A stretch of DNA of 64,000 nt from Verrucomicrobiota bacterium JB023 (lineage in GTDB: Bacteria > Verrucomicrobiota > Verrucomicrobiia > Verrucomicrobiales > Akkermansiaceae). The stretch's first letter is position 1. Each line of letters opens with the position of its first letter. Shown piece after piece: positions 11,343 to 18,994 of this stretch. The stretch is taken from contig JAUTCR010000066.1 of assembly GCA_030673895.1 (NCBI GenBank), forward strand, positions 41,004 to 105,003. Direction: 5' to 3'. Below the pieces are notes generated by a model that made no database searches, had not been told where the DNA came from, and worked only from the letters and a program-made list of their open reading frames with translations. A program made the translations under genes and the position numbers.

Positions 11343-14300
11343 ATGTACCGTTCGATAACACTCGAAGAAGACCTCGCCCTCAAAGAAGTCATCTCTAATC
11401 GCTTCCAAAACACCAACCCCGACTTCAAAGCCTACAACTGGCGCGAGACCCTTCCGAGTGATAAGCGAACGCCCATCCCCGAGATCACCGTCACCCGCGC
11501 CGACATCGAGGAACACTTCTCCCTCGCCGACGTCGCCGATGCCATTGGCGAGTCCCTCACCGACCTCCTCATCGCCCGCCGCACCCCGGAGGCCTCCATC
11601 TTCAATGACGAGAACCGCTCCTTCGTCTCCGCCGTCGCCCACAGCGTCTCTAACAGTCTCATGGCTCAAGTCCAAAAGGGCGGCCAGCTGAAGCTCACCC
11701 AGGCCGACCTCTACCTCCTCATCGAAAAGGCCCTCATCGAGAACGACGCCCACGACGTCGCCAAATCCCTCGTCTTTAAGCGCGCGCTGGAAAACACCGG
11801 CGAAATCTCCATCAACGAAGAGCCCGCCCCCATGCCCGTGCGCCTCATCCGCCGCAATGGCAAGGTCGTCCCTTGGAGCGAATCCAAAATCGAATCCGCT
11901 GTCCGCAACTGCTTCCTCTCCGAGGAAAAGGACCCCGCTCCCGCCCAAGCCATCGCCCACGCCGTCACCGAACAAGTCCGTGGTGGCGACCAAGCCTTCG
12001 TCCACATCGAGGACGTCCAAGACATGGTCCAGAACGAGATCATGCGCCAAGGCCACTTCAAGGTCGCTGAAGCCTACATCCTCTACCGCGCCGAACGCGC
12101 CCGCATGCGCGCCCTCGAAACCGGCCCCGCCGAGGACCCCAATCAGGAAGCCTTCGTCACCGTCATCCGCGATGGCGAATCCGAGTTCTGGGACGGCATG
12201 GAGCTCAAGAAGCGCATCCAATTCGCCTCCATCGGTCTCAAGCTCGACATGAGCGACGACCAGATCGAGCGCGAACTCCGCCGCTCCATCGGAGCCGAAA
12301 TCACCGCCGAGGACCTTCAGAAAACCATCATCCTCAACGCCCGCGCCCTCATCGAGAAGGACGCCGACATGGCTAAATTCGCCGGCCGCATCCTCCTCAC
12401 CTACATCTACGAGGAAGTGCTCGACTGGAACATCGTCCGCGACGGCATCGAGGGCCTCAAGAAAGCCCACCAACGCGCCTTCAAGGCCTATCTTAAGCAC
12501 GGCGTCAAAATCAAGCGCCTCAGCCCCGACCTCATCGACGGCCGCTACGACATCAAAAAGCTCTCCGCCGCCCTCGACCCCTCCGCCGACCTTGACTTCG
12601 ACTACCTCGGCATCCAGACCCTCTACGACCGCTACCTCATCGTCGACAAGACCGGCAAGAAGCCCCGCCGCATGGAGACCCCGCAATTCTTCTGGATGCG
12701 CGTCTCCATGGGTCTCTTCAAAGAAGAAAAAACTAACCGCGAGGACTGGGTCACCCGCCTCTACCAACTCTACAAGGGCCGCCGCTTCTGCTCCTCCACC
12801 CCCACCCTCTTCAACTCCGGCACCCTCCACAGCCAGCTCTCCAGCTGCTACCTCTACAAGGTCGATGACAACATCGAGAGCATCATGATCCGCGGCATCG
12901 CCGAGAACGCCTTCCTCTCCAAGTGGGCCGGCGGACTCGGTGGCTCCTGGACCTCCGTGCGTGGCACCGGCGGCTACATCCAGGGCACCAATGGCGAGTC
13001 CCAGGGCGTCATCCCCTTCCTCAAGCTCCACAACGACCAACTCATCGCCGTCAACCAGGGCGGCAAGCGTCGCGGCTCCGGCTGCGCCTACCTCGAGACC
13101 TGGCACAATGACATCGAGGACTTCCTCGAGCTGCGCGTCAATACCGGGGACGAGCGCCGCCGCACCCACGACATGAACACCGCCAACTGGATCCCCGACC
13201 TGTTCATGAAGCGCATGGAAGCCCGCCAAACCTGGACCCTCTTCCGCTCCAACGAGACCCCCGACCTCCATGACCTCTACGGACGCGCCTTCGAGCTCCG
13301 CTACGAGGAATACGAAAAACAAGCCGAAGAAGGCAAAATCTGGTCCCGCCAAGTCCCCGCCATTGAGCTTTGGAAAAAGATGCTCTCCATGCTCTTCGAA
13401 ACCGGCCACCCCTGGATCACCTTCAAGGACCCCTGCAACCTCCGCAGCCCTCAGGACCACGCCGGCGTCATCCACTCCTCCAACCTCTGCACCGAGATCA
13501 CCCTCAATACCTCCGACGAGGAAACCGCCGTCTGCAACCTCGGCTCCGTTGTTCTCGATACTCACGTCACCGATGACGGCGCGCTCGACCACGAGATGCT
13601 CCGCGAGACCATCACCGTCGCCATCCGCGCCCTCGATAACGTCATCGACATCAACTTCTACCCCACCGACGCCGCCAAGACGGCCAATTCCCGCCACCGC
13701 CCCATCGGCCTCGGCGTCATGGGTCTTCAGAATGCTCTCTACAAGAAGGGCTACTCCTTCGCCTCCGAGCAAGCCGTGGACTTCAATGACGAATTCCAGG
13801 AAGCCGTCGCCTACTACGCCTACAGTGCCTCCAGCGACCTCGCCGGCGAGCGCGGCACCTACAACTCCTATAAGGGCAGTAAGTGGGACCGCGGCCTCCT
13901 CCCCCAAGACACCCTCGACCTCCTCGAAGACGAACGCGGCCAGGACATCCAAGTCCCCCGCGGCGGCAAAATGGACTGGCGTCCCGTGCGCGAAAAAATC
14001 TCCCGCAACGGCATGCGCAACTCCAACGTCCTCGCCATAGCCCCCACTGCGACCATCTCGAACATCATGGGCACAACCCCATGCATTGAGCCCAGCTACA
14101 AGAACCTCTACGTCAAGAGCAACCTCTCCGGCGACTTCATTGTCCTCAACCGCGAGCTTGTCAAAGACCTCAAGGCCGAAGGCCTCTGGAACCAGGACAT
14201 GCTCGACCAGCTTAAATACTTCGACGGCGAGCTCACCGACATCGACGGCATCCCCGAGCGTCTCAAGCAGAAGCACCTCACCGTCTTTGGCATCGGCCAC

Positions 14301-14585
14301 GAGCACCTCATCGACGCCGCCGCCCGCCGCCAAAAGTGGATTGACCAGAGCCAAAGCGTGAACCTCTTCCTCGCCCAGCCCGACATGAAGACCCTGTCTC
14401 ACATGTATCGCCGCGCCTGGTCCACCGGCCTCAAAACCACCTACTACCTCCGCACCCTCCAGGCGAGTAACATCGAAAAGAGCACCGTCGCGGCCAAAGC
14501 GAAGAAAACCTACACCCCCGCCGAAAAAGCTGCCTGCTCCATCGAAGCCATGCGGAATGGCGAGGAGTGTGAAGCGTGCCAGTAA
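11343..14585 (+). CDS. nrdA: ribonucleotide reductase large subunit
   Basis: The 1080-residue catalytic subunit reduces ribonucleoside diphosphates using the radical from NrdB. An ATP-cone lies at about 160-250 (VRLIRRNGKVVPWSESKIE); the N-terminal 130 residues (LIARRTPEASIF, AVAHSVSNSLM) may be a second, degenerate cone, as chlamydial NrdA also has extra cones. Active-site residues are visible: C502 (LSSCYLY) and C731 (AVCNLGS) as the reducing pair, and N714, C716, E718 in SSNLCTEI, C716 being the thiyl radical site. PTATISNIMG is the phosphate-binding loop. The chain ends EECEACQ, with C1076/C1079 as the swinging redox pair. The about 200 bases before its ATG are C-rich and almost free of G. 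Confidence 0.97.
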   Translation: MYRSITLEEDLALKEVISNRFQNTNPDFKAYNWRETLPSDKRTPIPEITVTRADIEEHFSLADVADAIGESLTDLLIARRTPEASIFNDENRSFVSAVAHSVSNSLMAQVQKGGQLKLTQADLYLLIEKALIENDAHDVAKSLVFKRALENTGEISINEEPAPMPVRLIRRNGKVVPWSESKIESAVRNCFLSEEKDPAPAQAIAHAVTEQVRGGDQAFVHIEDVQDMVQNEIMRQGHFKVAEAYILYRAERARMRALETGPAEDPNQEAFVTVIRDGESEFWDGMELKKRIQFASIGLKLDMSDDQIERELRRSIGAEITAEDLQKTIILNARALIEKDADMAKFAGRILLTYIYEEVLDWNIVRDGIEGLKKAHQRAFKAYLKHGVKIKRLSPDLIDGRYDIKKLSAALDPSADLDFDYLGIQTLYDRYLIVDKTGKKPRRMETPQFFWMRVSMGLFKEEKTNREDWVTRLYQLYKGRRFCSSTPTLFNSGTLHSQLSSCYLYKVDDNIESIMIRGIAENAFLSKWAGGLGGSWTSVRGTGGYIQGTNGESQGVIPFLKLHNDQLIAVNQGGKRRGSGCAYLETWHNDIEDFLELRVNTGDERRRTHDMNTANWIPDLFMKRMEARQTWTLFRSNETPDLHDLYGRAFELRYEEYEKQAEEGKIWSRQVPAIELWKKMLSMLFETGHPWITFKDPCNLRSPQDHAGVIHSSNLCTEITLNTSDEETAVCNLGSVVLDTHVTDDGALDHEMLRETITVAIRALDNVIDINFYPTDAAKTANSRHRPIGLGVMGLQNALYKKGYSFASEQAVDFNDEFQEAVAYYAYSASSDLAGERGTYNSYKGSKWDRGLLPQDTLDLLEDERGQDIQVPRGGKMDWRPVREKISRNGMRNSNVLAIAPTATISNIMGTTPCIEPSYKNLYVKSNLSGDFIVLNRELVKDLKAEGLWNQDMLDQLKYFDGELTDIDGIPERLKQKHLTVFGIGHEHLIDAAARRQKWIDQSQSVNLFLAQPDMKTLSHMYRRAWSTGLKTTYYLRTLQASNIEKSTVAAKAKKTYTPAEKAACSIEAMRNGEECEACQ

Positions 14586-14594
14586 CTCAAGGAG

Positions 14595-14670
14595 CACCGG
14601 CGTCCCGCCGGTGAATCCCCACCGCCCCGAAAACTTCCACCGGTAGGGACGCCTCGCCGAGGCGTCCGCC
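14595..14670. repeat. hairpin plus REP-like element downstream of nrdA
   Basis: CACCGGCG (14595-14602) pairs with CGCCGGTG (14606-14613). A copy of the window's REP core, with flanking CGGTA and CCGCC, is at 14641-14670 and is identical to the copy after nrdB. One or both may stabilise or end the nrd mRNA. Confidence 0.75.
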
Positions 14671-14833
14671 ACCCAACCAAGTCCCCACAGCCAAGAAAAG
14701 GCCCCCCAAGCCTTTCCTTTTCCGAAAATCACCCAAGACCAAACCACCTGCCCTAAAAAGTAAACCTCCCGCCCTAAAATGCCTGCCGACGACCCATTTA
14801 ACATCCCACCCGAAAACGAGCATTCTACCCCAG

Positions 14834-15001
14834 ATGAGAGTCCAAGGTCCTTCCAAGAAACTTCAAGCCGTCAACGACGCGCTTTCCAAGTTGCCGCCCG
14901 AGCAGCGGACCATCGAGGAAGTACGCCAACAGGTGATCCAACATCAAAAGGAATCGAGACAGGAAATCTTGAAAAGTGGGCAGCTGATTCAGGCCAAATA
15001 G
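14834..15001 (+). CDS. small charged protein, 55 residues, overlapping a kinase-like frame
   Basis: ATG at 14834 opens a frame rich in Gln, Glu, Lys and Arg (LPPEQRTIEEVRQQVIQHQ), predicted as one long helix or coiled coil, ending in GQLIQAK. It overlaps the start of the kinase-like frame in another phase, the usual arrangement for a two-gene unit translated in tandem. No family name can be given. Composition and overlap suggest a partner of the downstream protein, perhaps in a toxin-antitoxin style pair. Confidence 0.5.
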   Translation: MRVQGPSKKLQAVNDALSKLPPEQRTIEEVRQQVIQHQKESRQEILKSGQLIQAK

Positions 15002-15585
15002 TTCCAACCTCCCGCTTCAACAACCTTCGTATCGTCTCCGACAGCACTAGCGAACACAAAGTCTTTCACGACAAAAAGCACGACCGCGCCCTCAAACACA
15101 CTTGGCCCGAAGTCTTCGGTCAGGTCCCCTGCGTCGTTGACGGTCACCTCGACCGCCGCAACGCCACCCCGTCAGAATACCTTACCCGAATGGCCCTCCA
15201 GCTCGAAGTCTTCGGCGGCGACATCGAACTCGAAGGCGTCTACACCTCCGACGGGCCCAGCATCATCATCGGCCAACCCTCAGGCCAACCTTCCCTCGTC
15301 ATATCCCAACAGTGATATGAGAACACCAGACCCGTCACCACCGAGGCTATTCATGACCTCCTGACACAGGAGGGCTTCCGGGGAGTCCCCAATTCCTGCT
15401 TCGGCTTCTATCGTCCTGCAGACGGAGTCGTCATCGTCGATGCCAAACCCGACAACTTTGTCCAAACCCAGGCCGGCCTCGTCCCCATCGATCTCCAGAT
15501 GGCAGTCTTCACCCCTGAACAACTCCAAGAAACCAACCTCACCAGCGACGGATCCGGACCAATCATCTTCATTCCACGAGATTAA
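14953..15585 (+). pseudogene. kinase-like protein gene interrupted by an in-frame TGA at 15313-15315
   Basis: One frame runs to 15312 (LEKWAADSGQIV, HTWPEVFGQV, PSEYLTRMALQLEVFGGDI) and continues in the same phase after TGA from 15316 to 15585 (VTTEAIHDLLTQEGFRGV, then VVIVDAKPDNFV and LVPIDLQMAVFTP). D-x-K-P-D-N followed about 10 residues later by I-D-L-Q looks like the catalytic and metal loops of the protein-kinase-like fold described in phage polyvalent proteins. The TGA could come from a Trp TGG by one change. The true start is unclear: an in-frame ATG exists at 14779 but that stretch overlaps the small gene at 14834-15001. A nonsense mutation is the simplest reading. Confidence 0.5.
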
Positions 15586-15913
15586 TCATTCCTTTTTCGA
15601 ATAACATCACAATACGTGGACTCTATTCTCCCATATATTGTCAGCGAGCTTCAAAAAAGTCACTTCAGCAGAATCCATTATGTGCCGCCCCCTAAATACC
15701 GACTGCTTTCAGAGTTTTCTAAGATATTTTAGGAAGCATTGCGTGCCATTTTGTCTCGAGTTAATCGACAAGCTGTCCTGCTATCTGCGTCGTTTTGGCC
15801 ACATGAAGAAAACACCACTGCTTCACAAAACATCAGAAACCCATTTCCAGCTGATTACCATTACCTTACGAGTTCCCCGGTTTTCTGGCATGTATAATGC
15901 GTTCTGTTTAAGC
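15586..15913. other. start of AT-rich island; no clear gene
   Basis: Base composition falls sharply after 15590 compared with the GC-rich DNA before it. A 101-codon frame covers part of the stretch but has no gene-like composition. The promoter-like TATAAT at 15893-15898 is the main recognisable signal. Confidence 0.5.
15893..15898 (+). promoter_or_regulatory. perfect -10 box for the island operon
   Basis: TATAAT matches the sigma-70 -10 consensus at all six bases and lies 16 bases before the ATG at 15914. The -35 side is weak. It is placed to drive the whole four-gene operon through 18782. Confidence 0.45.
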
Positions 15914-16166
15914 ATGGCAACAAACCCTAAAAACAACAGGTAGTAAGGCTGCTAGATATGCCTCCAAAAGATTGAGGTCAACTTCTACTTCAAAGACGCC
16001 TAAGACAAGTTCTGGAAGCGCTTTGTCTCAGAAAGGCGCTCCAAAACGGCAAACATCCAAAAAGGCCTCCTCAGCGGCATCAAAAGTGCTCAAAGATGGA
16101 AGAACAAGTAAAGCCTCTAAATCCGCGGCTGGCAGTACACTTGCTCAAACTCGCACTAATAAATAA
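15914..16166 (+). CDS. small Ser/Lys-rich tandem-repeat protein, apparent one-base frameshift near its start
   Basis: The frame ending at 16166 encodes a basic, Ser/Lys/Ala-rich chain with two copies of a 24-residue pattern: ASKRLRSTSTSKTPKT then SGSALSQ, and ASKVLKDGRTSKASKS then AGSTLAQ. Within this frame the only start is TTG at 15972, inside the first repeat. ATG at 15914 (MATNPK) is in another phase, and removing one A from the run at 15929-15933 joins it to TTGSKAARYASK, giving a complete protein of about 84 residues. So the A-run may hold a mutation, a sequencing error or a slippage site. It ends 6 bp before the cyclase gene. A modification or DNA/phosphate-binding role would fit the composition but is not shown. 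Confidence 0.5.
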
Positions 16167-16172
16167 TCGGCA

Positions 16173-17684
16173 ATGAAAAGAAATCTTACACGATCGCAGA
16201 AAAATCTCAGAGAGTTTGTCGAGTTGCCGAACTCCTCAAATTTCAGCAAAGATTCCAACGTTTCCGGATTTGGTTATCTACCAAAGAATATCTGGCATAT
16301 CTACTTGCATCTTGAATTCGAATCAAGATACGAAAGCGCCGAGAATCTGGAAGACGCAAAATCGTTTCTCAGAAACGTCGGAAAAGCTACTCAAGTAAGT
16401 GAAAAGACAGCGAAAGCTTTTGATGGTGCTGTTTTGGAGGCCCAAGGCTCGACAATCCATATCGCTATTCCACACGAATCAGAGAAGACACGTTCTGACG
16501 TATCGTTATTTTGCTATTCTCTTCACCAAAACTTGACAAAAATCTTTGCTAAATCTCAGAAAGTGAAGGCCTGGAGATTCACTTCTGACCATGGCAATAC
16601 ATTAGTAGTCAATGGCCGAGGCATACACGGAGATCAGTCTTCTGTATCATTAGGGAACTCGGCAAATCGGCCCGCGAAAAAGCTCTATTCCGAACTTGCC
16701 AAGAACTTGGAAGAGCAATCTCTAAAACGCTTTCACTACGGAGAATATTGGCGCGGAACATGGAGCTATATAGACTTGCATGATGGGCAGGTGGAAATTC
16801 CAAATACGTTACTAACCGAGAGAGCAAAGGACCTAGTTTTCGACGAGAAAGATTTAGACGTCACAGTGGGCTCCTTTTTGCTAGAAACTAGCGCTCGAAC
16901 TGGCATTATCAACGCCTCTACTGGAGACATAAATCCTGATAACGACGAACCTCAAAGGTTTTTTGGATGGACTATGAGAGCCGATTTAGACGGATTCACA
17001 AGTCGAGTTGAAACATGTTTTGATGATGATGCTGCCTTGAGAAATCTCGCTAATGATTTCCTCTCTCTAATGGACGATGCAGCAAATTTCTCAGAGAGTC
17101 ATACTGAGCATATTGTCCAGCTTCCATGGGCAGGCGATAATTTCACAGCGATAGCACAATACGACAATAAGGAAGACTACATTCAAGCACTACAAACCAA
17201 ACCCATAGAGTTATCTCTCGACTTCGAGGACACCATGCATCTAAAAGCTGCAGGATTTGGTTTTGGAGGGTGGGCACAGAGTGTTTCAGGAGGAGATATT
17301 CATGGCAATGCAACCGGTAACGTCTTTCTGGGATCAGTTTCCTTTCCTGGCAGACGATTTCTTCTTGGTGCAGGCAAAGGCATCGGCATGAGCATTCGCG
17401 GTTTTTCTGAAATGAATCCTAAACCTCGGAGTATAGCGATACTTGGCGAAGACCGCGATATGCTTGTGAAGCCATACAAGGATTGCTTGATGGACAATGA
17501 GAAGGAGAACGGACAAAGCTCGACACTTTTTCGGAAAGGTGTGCTTCATGATCTAGCCACTGCTAAGGCAGAAGTTGAGATGCTTTTAGGTCATGAAACT
17601 CCTAAGGCTAAAATCACAGTTCCCAGCGTAGGAAAAGCCACAGTTCGTCCTAGGCCTTATCTTCATGAGCAAAGCAAAATTTAA
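16173..17684 (+). CDS. two-domain class III nucleotide cyclase, Pycsar-like (PycC candidate)
   Basis: The 503-residue protein appears to hold two class III cyclase folds. The second (about 265-430) has the first metal site in MRADLDGFTSRVE (D271, possibly D273) and the second in LPWAGDNFTAIA (D322), spaced as in known cyclases. The first (about 40-190) has EAQGSTIHIAI, with Ser where Asp is expected, but keeps SVSLGNSANRPAKKLYSE, the N-x3-R/K helix (N165, K169) that binds the transition state; the second domain lacks it. One composite active site would result. Pycsar cyclases of this superfamily make cCMP or cUMP during phage infection. The neighbouring membrane protein fits the effector role. 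The gene is AT-rich, overlaps the next gene by 20 bp and has no signal peptide. Nucleotide specificity cannot be read from the sequence. Confidence 0.65.
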   Translation: MKRNLTRSQKNLREFVELPNSSNFSKDSNVSGFGYLPKNIWHIYLHLEFESRYESAENLEDAKSFLRNVGKATQVSEKTAKAFDGAVLEAQGSTIHIAIPHESEKTRSDVSLFCYSLHQNLTKIFAKSQKVKAWRFTSDHGNTLVVNGRGIHGDQSSVSLGNSANRPAKKLYSELAKNLEEQSLKRFHYGEYWRGTWSYIDLHDGQVEIPNTLLTERAKDLVFDEKDLDVTVGSFLLETSARTGIINASTGDINPDNDEPQRFFGWTMRADLDGFTSRVETCFDDDAALRNLANDFLSLMDDAANFSESHTEHIVQLPWAGDNFTAIAQYDNKEDYIQALQTKPIELSLDFEDTMHLKAAGFGFGGWAQSVSGGDIHGNATGNVFLGSVSFPGRRFLLGAGKGIGMSIRGFSEMNPKPRSIAILGEDRDMLVKPYKDCLMDNEKENGQSSTLFRKGVLHDLATAKAEVEMLLGHETPKAKITVPSVGKATVRPRPYLHEQSKI

Positions 17685-18201
17685 ATACTCCGAAAACCTG
17701 ATATCATTATTGGGAACGTGGATAGAAAATATGGATATCCAGAAAAGTGACCGGAGTTCACTTACGTTGAATGGTAAACTTAGGTTTTCGGTAAACGACA
17801 CAGAAGTTATAGCGCCTATTCGTATTAAAATTAATCTCAGGACAATGCGGAGAACTCCGCCCATGTTGTTTTGCGATGAGCCATGGGTGAAACGAGAAGC
17901 AGATTGGCATGTCAATGTGAACGCTGACGGCGACCTTTGTTGGATCTCTCATGACGAATGGAAACTAGCACAATCACAGACAAGCAAATCGAAGATATTA
18001 GTAGTTGAGGATTTTTCCGAATTGCTTCGATGTGGTGCACTATTCTTGATCAGCCGTCACTGGATTGCGACAAAACTTGAGCTAAAAATATGGCCGAAGC
18101 AGTGGGATCAGTGGCTACACAGCGATGAAGGAACAAAACAATTTTGGGATGAGATTAAAACAGAAGGGAAACCTTTAACATGGATGACCGCGAAAACTTA
18201 G
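17665..18201 (+). CDS. E2/UBC-fold-like protein, possible ubiquitin-conjugation-type component
   Basis: The 178-residue product has a beta-rich N-terminal half (SLTLNGKLRFSVND, IRIKINLRTM) followed by PPMLFCDEPW, then ADWHVNVNADGDLCWISHDEW and a helical C-terminal part. In bacterial E2 proteins of CBASS and related operons a proline-rich loop is followed by H-x(n)-D-G-x-L-C, the Cys being catalytic; here H82 and C92 fit. The E2s of short type II CBASS modify their cyclase. No E1, JAB protease or ubiquitin-like gene is visible nearby. It sits between cyclase and membrane effector, overlapping both (20 and 22 bp), so it is an integral part of the operon. The assignment rests on a short motif only. 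Confidence 0.5.
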   Translation: MSKAKFKYSENLISLLGTWIENMDIQKSDRSSLTLNGKLRFSVNDTEVIAPIRIKINLRTMRRTPPMLFCDEPWVKREADWHVNVNADGDLCWISHDEWKLAQSQTSKSKILVVEDFSELLRCGALFLISRHWIATKLELKIWPKQWDQWLHSDEGTKQFWDEIKTEGKPLTWMTAKT

Positions 18202-18782
18202 CGCTATCAACTTCGCAAAGAATTGAACACCTTAAAGCTGGCTACCAAAATAGCCAATCAGTAGCCAGATTCATCGATACCAAGATTGGAGCATTAATGG
18301 CTGGCTTAGCAGCACTTGTTGGGTTGATGTTCGCCCAAGGAAAAGCCGTTGTGGAATCACTTCCTTATTTTCTTAAAACAGTGATTTCTTGGGAAGGATG
18401 TTGGTGTTGTGTGCCTCTACTCTTCATCATCGCTAGTGTGGCGGTTATCGCGTCAGGAGGCTACGTTTTCTGGAGTTCAATAGAAGCTCTTAGCCCCAGA
18501 AATCCAGGAAGATCAAAGCCTTCAGCAATATTCCCTTATCTTGATAAGAAAAATGAAGAATTACACAACTCAGAAAAAGAAAGGATCGACCTTTTCCGAG
18601 ACGGCGGCGAATGGAAGCATGCTATAGAAGACTGGTCGAATCAGCTTGAGAGGATGGGAGAGATCAACTGTGAAAAGATTATGAACTGCCAAAAAGCATT
18701 TAACGGCTTCCGTTTCTTCCTTTACTCCACACCTGTCTTTTTCTTAGCATGCCTTTTGGTTCAATATGTTATAAATTTTTAA
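18180..18782 (+). CDS. membrane effector, PycTM-like
   Basis: The 200-residue protein has hydrophobic segments at about 38-55 (IGALMAGLAALVGLMF), 76-100 (VPLLFIIASVAVIASGGYVF) and 178-200 (FFLYSTPVFFLACLLVQYV), with a charged cytoplasmic stretch at about 110-170 (NEELHNSEKERIDLF). The first helix is preceded by NSQSVARFIDTKIG, like the A/D-T-K-A-G opening of small membrane effectors in Pycsar and CBASS systems. In those systems cyclic nucleotide binding makes the effector damage the inner membrane and stop phage growth. It is the last gene of the overlapping operon. Name and topology are inferred. Confidence 0.6.
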   Translation: MDDRENLALSTSQRIEHLKAGYQNSQSVARFIDTKIGALMAGLAALVGLMFAQGKAVVESLPYFLKTVISWEGCWCCVPLLFIIASVAVIASGGYVFWSSIEALSPRNPGRSKPSAIFPYLDKKNEELHNSEKERIDLFRDGGEWKHAIEDWSNQLERMGEINCEKIMNCQKAFNGFRFFLYSTPVFFLACLLVQYVINF

Positions 18783-18841
18783 TTCACGCACCACACTACA
18801 CGGCAAAAGAACGTTGAGTCCGCCTGAAGCGACGAAACTAG

Positions 18842-18902
18842 AAAGTGCCTGTCCCTTTAAAGAGGTCCTTTAAAGAAGAACCAGGGCCAGCAAAGTGCCT
18901 TT
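18842..18902. repeat. short tandem and direct repeats at the island's end
   Basis: CCTTTAAAGA occurs twice (18854-18863 and 18867-18876), separated by GGT. AAAGTGCCT occurs twice (18843-18851 and 18892-18900). AAAGTGCCTGTCCCTTT is the sort of sequence often left beside REP-associated transposase genes. It may mark the island boundary; no matching copy was seen near 15.6 kb. Confidence 0.4.
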
Positions 18903-18994
18903 CCTCGTGTAGCCCTACTCCGTTTTAAGGGTCGCGTTTCAATTGCTGACAGCTTTGCGGCCATGCGCTGAGGTCTGGCCTTTTCCTGCTTGGG

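Noticed and set aside
11334..14804. 1156-codon open frame on the minus strand opposite nrdA
   Set aside because: The plus-strand nrdA has every catalytic residue; the antisense frame is low-complexity (Gly, Val, Glu, Asp rich) and results from strong C/G third-position bias. Similar long antisense frames opposite nrdB, lacZ and lysS were rejected for the same reason.
14779..14952. N-terminal extension of the kinase-like frame from ATG 14779
   Set aside because: It runs through the small gene in another phase and its sequence (Arg/Ser/Pro-rich) looks like an out-of-frame shadow, so only the part from about 14953 was counted.
15313..15315. UGA in the kinase-like gene as a second selenocysteine
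   Set aside because: The site (ISQQ-UGA-YENT) is not a redox or Cys position and no SECIS-like hairpin was noticed right after it. A Trp codon mutation is simpler.
15638..15943. 101-codon frame before the island operon
   Set aside because: Composition is not protein-like, it spans the likely promoter, and its last codons are the MATNPK start proposed for the next gene.
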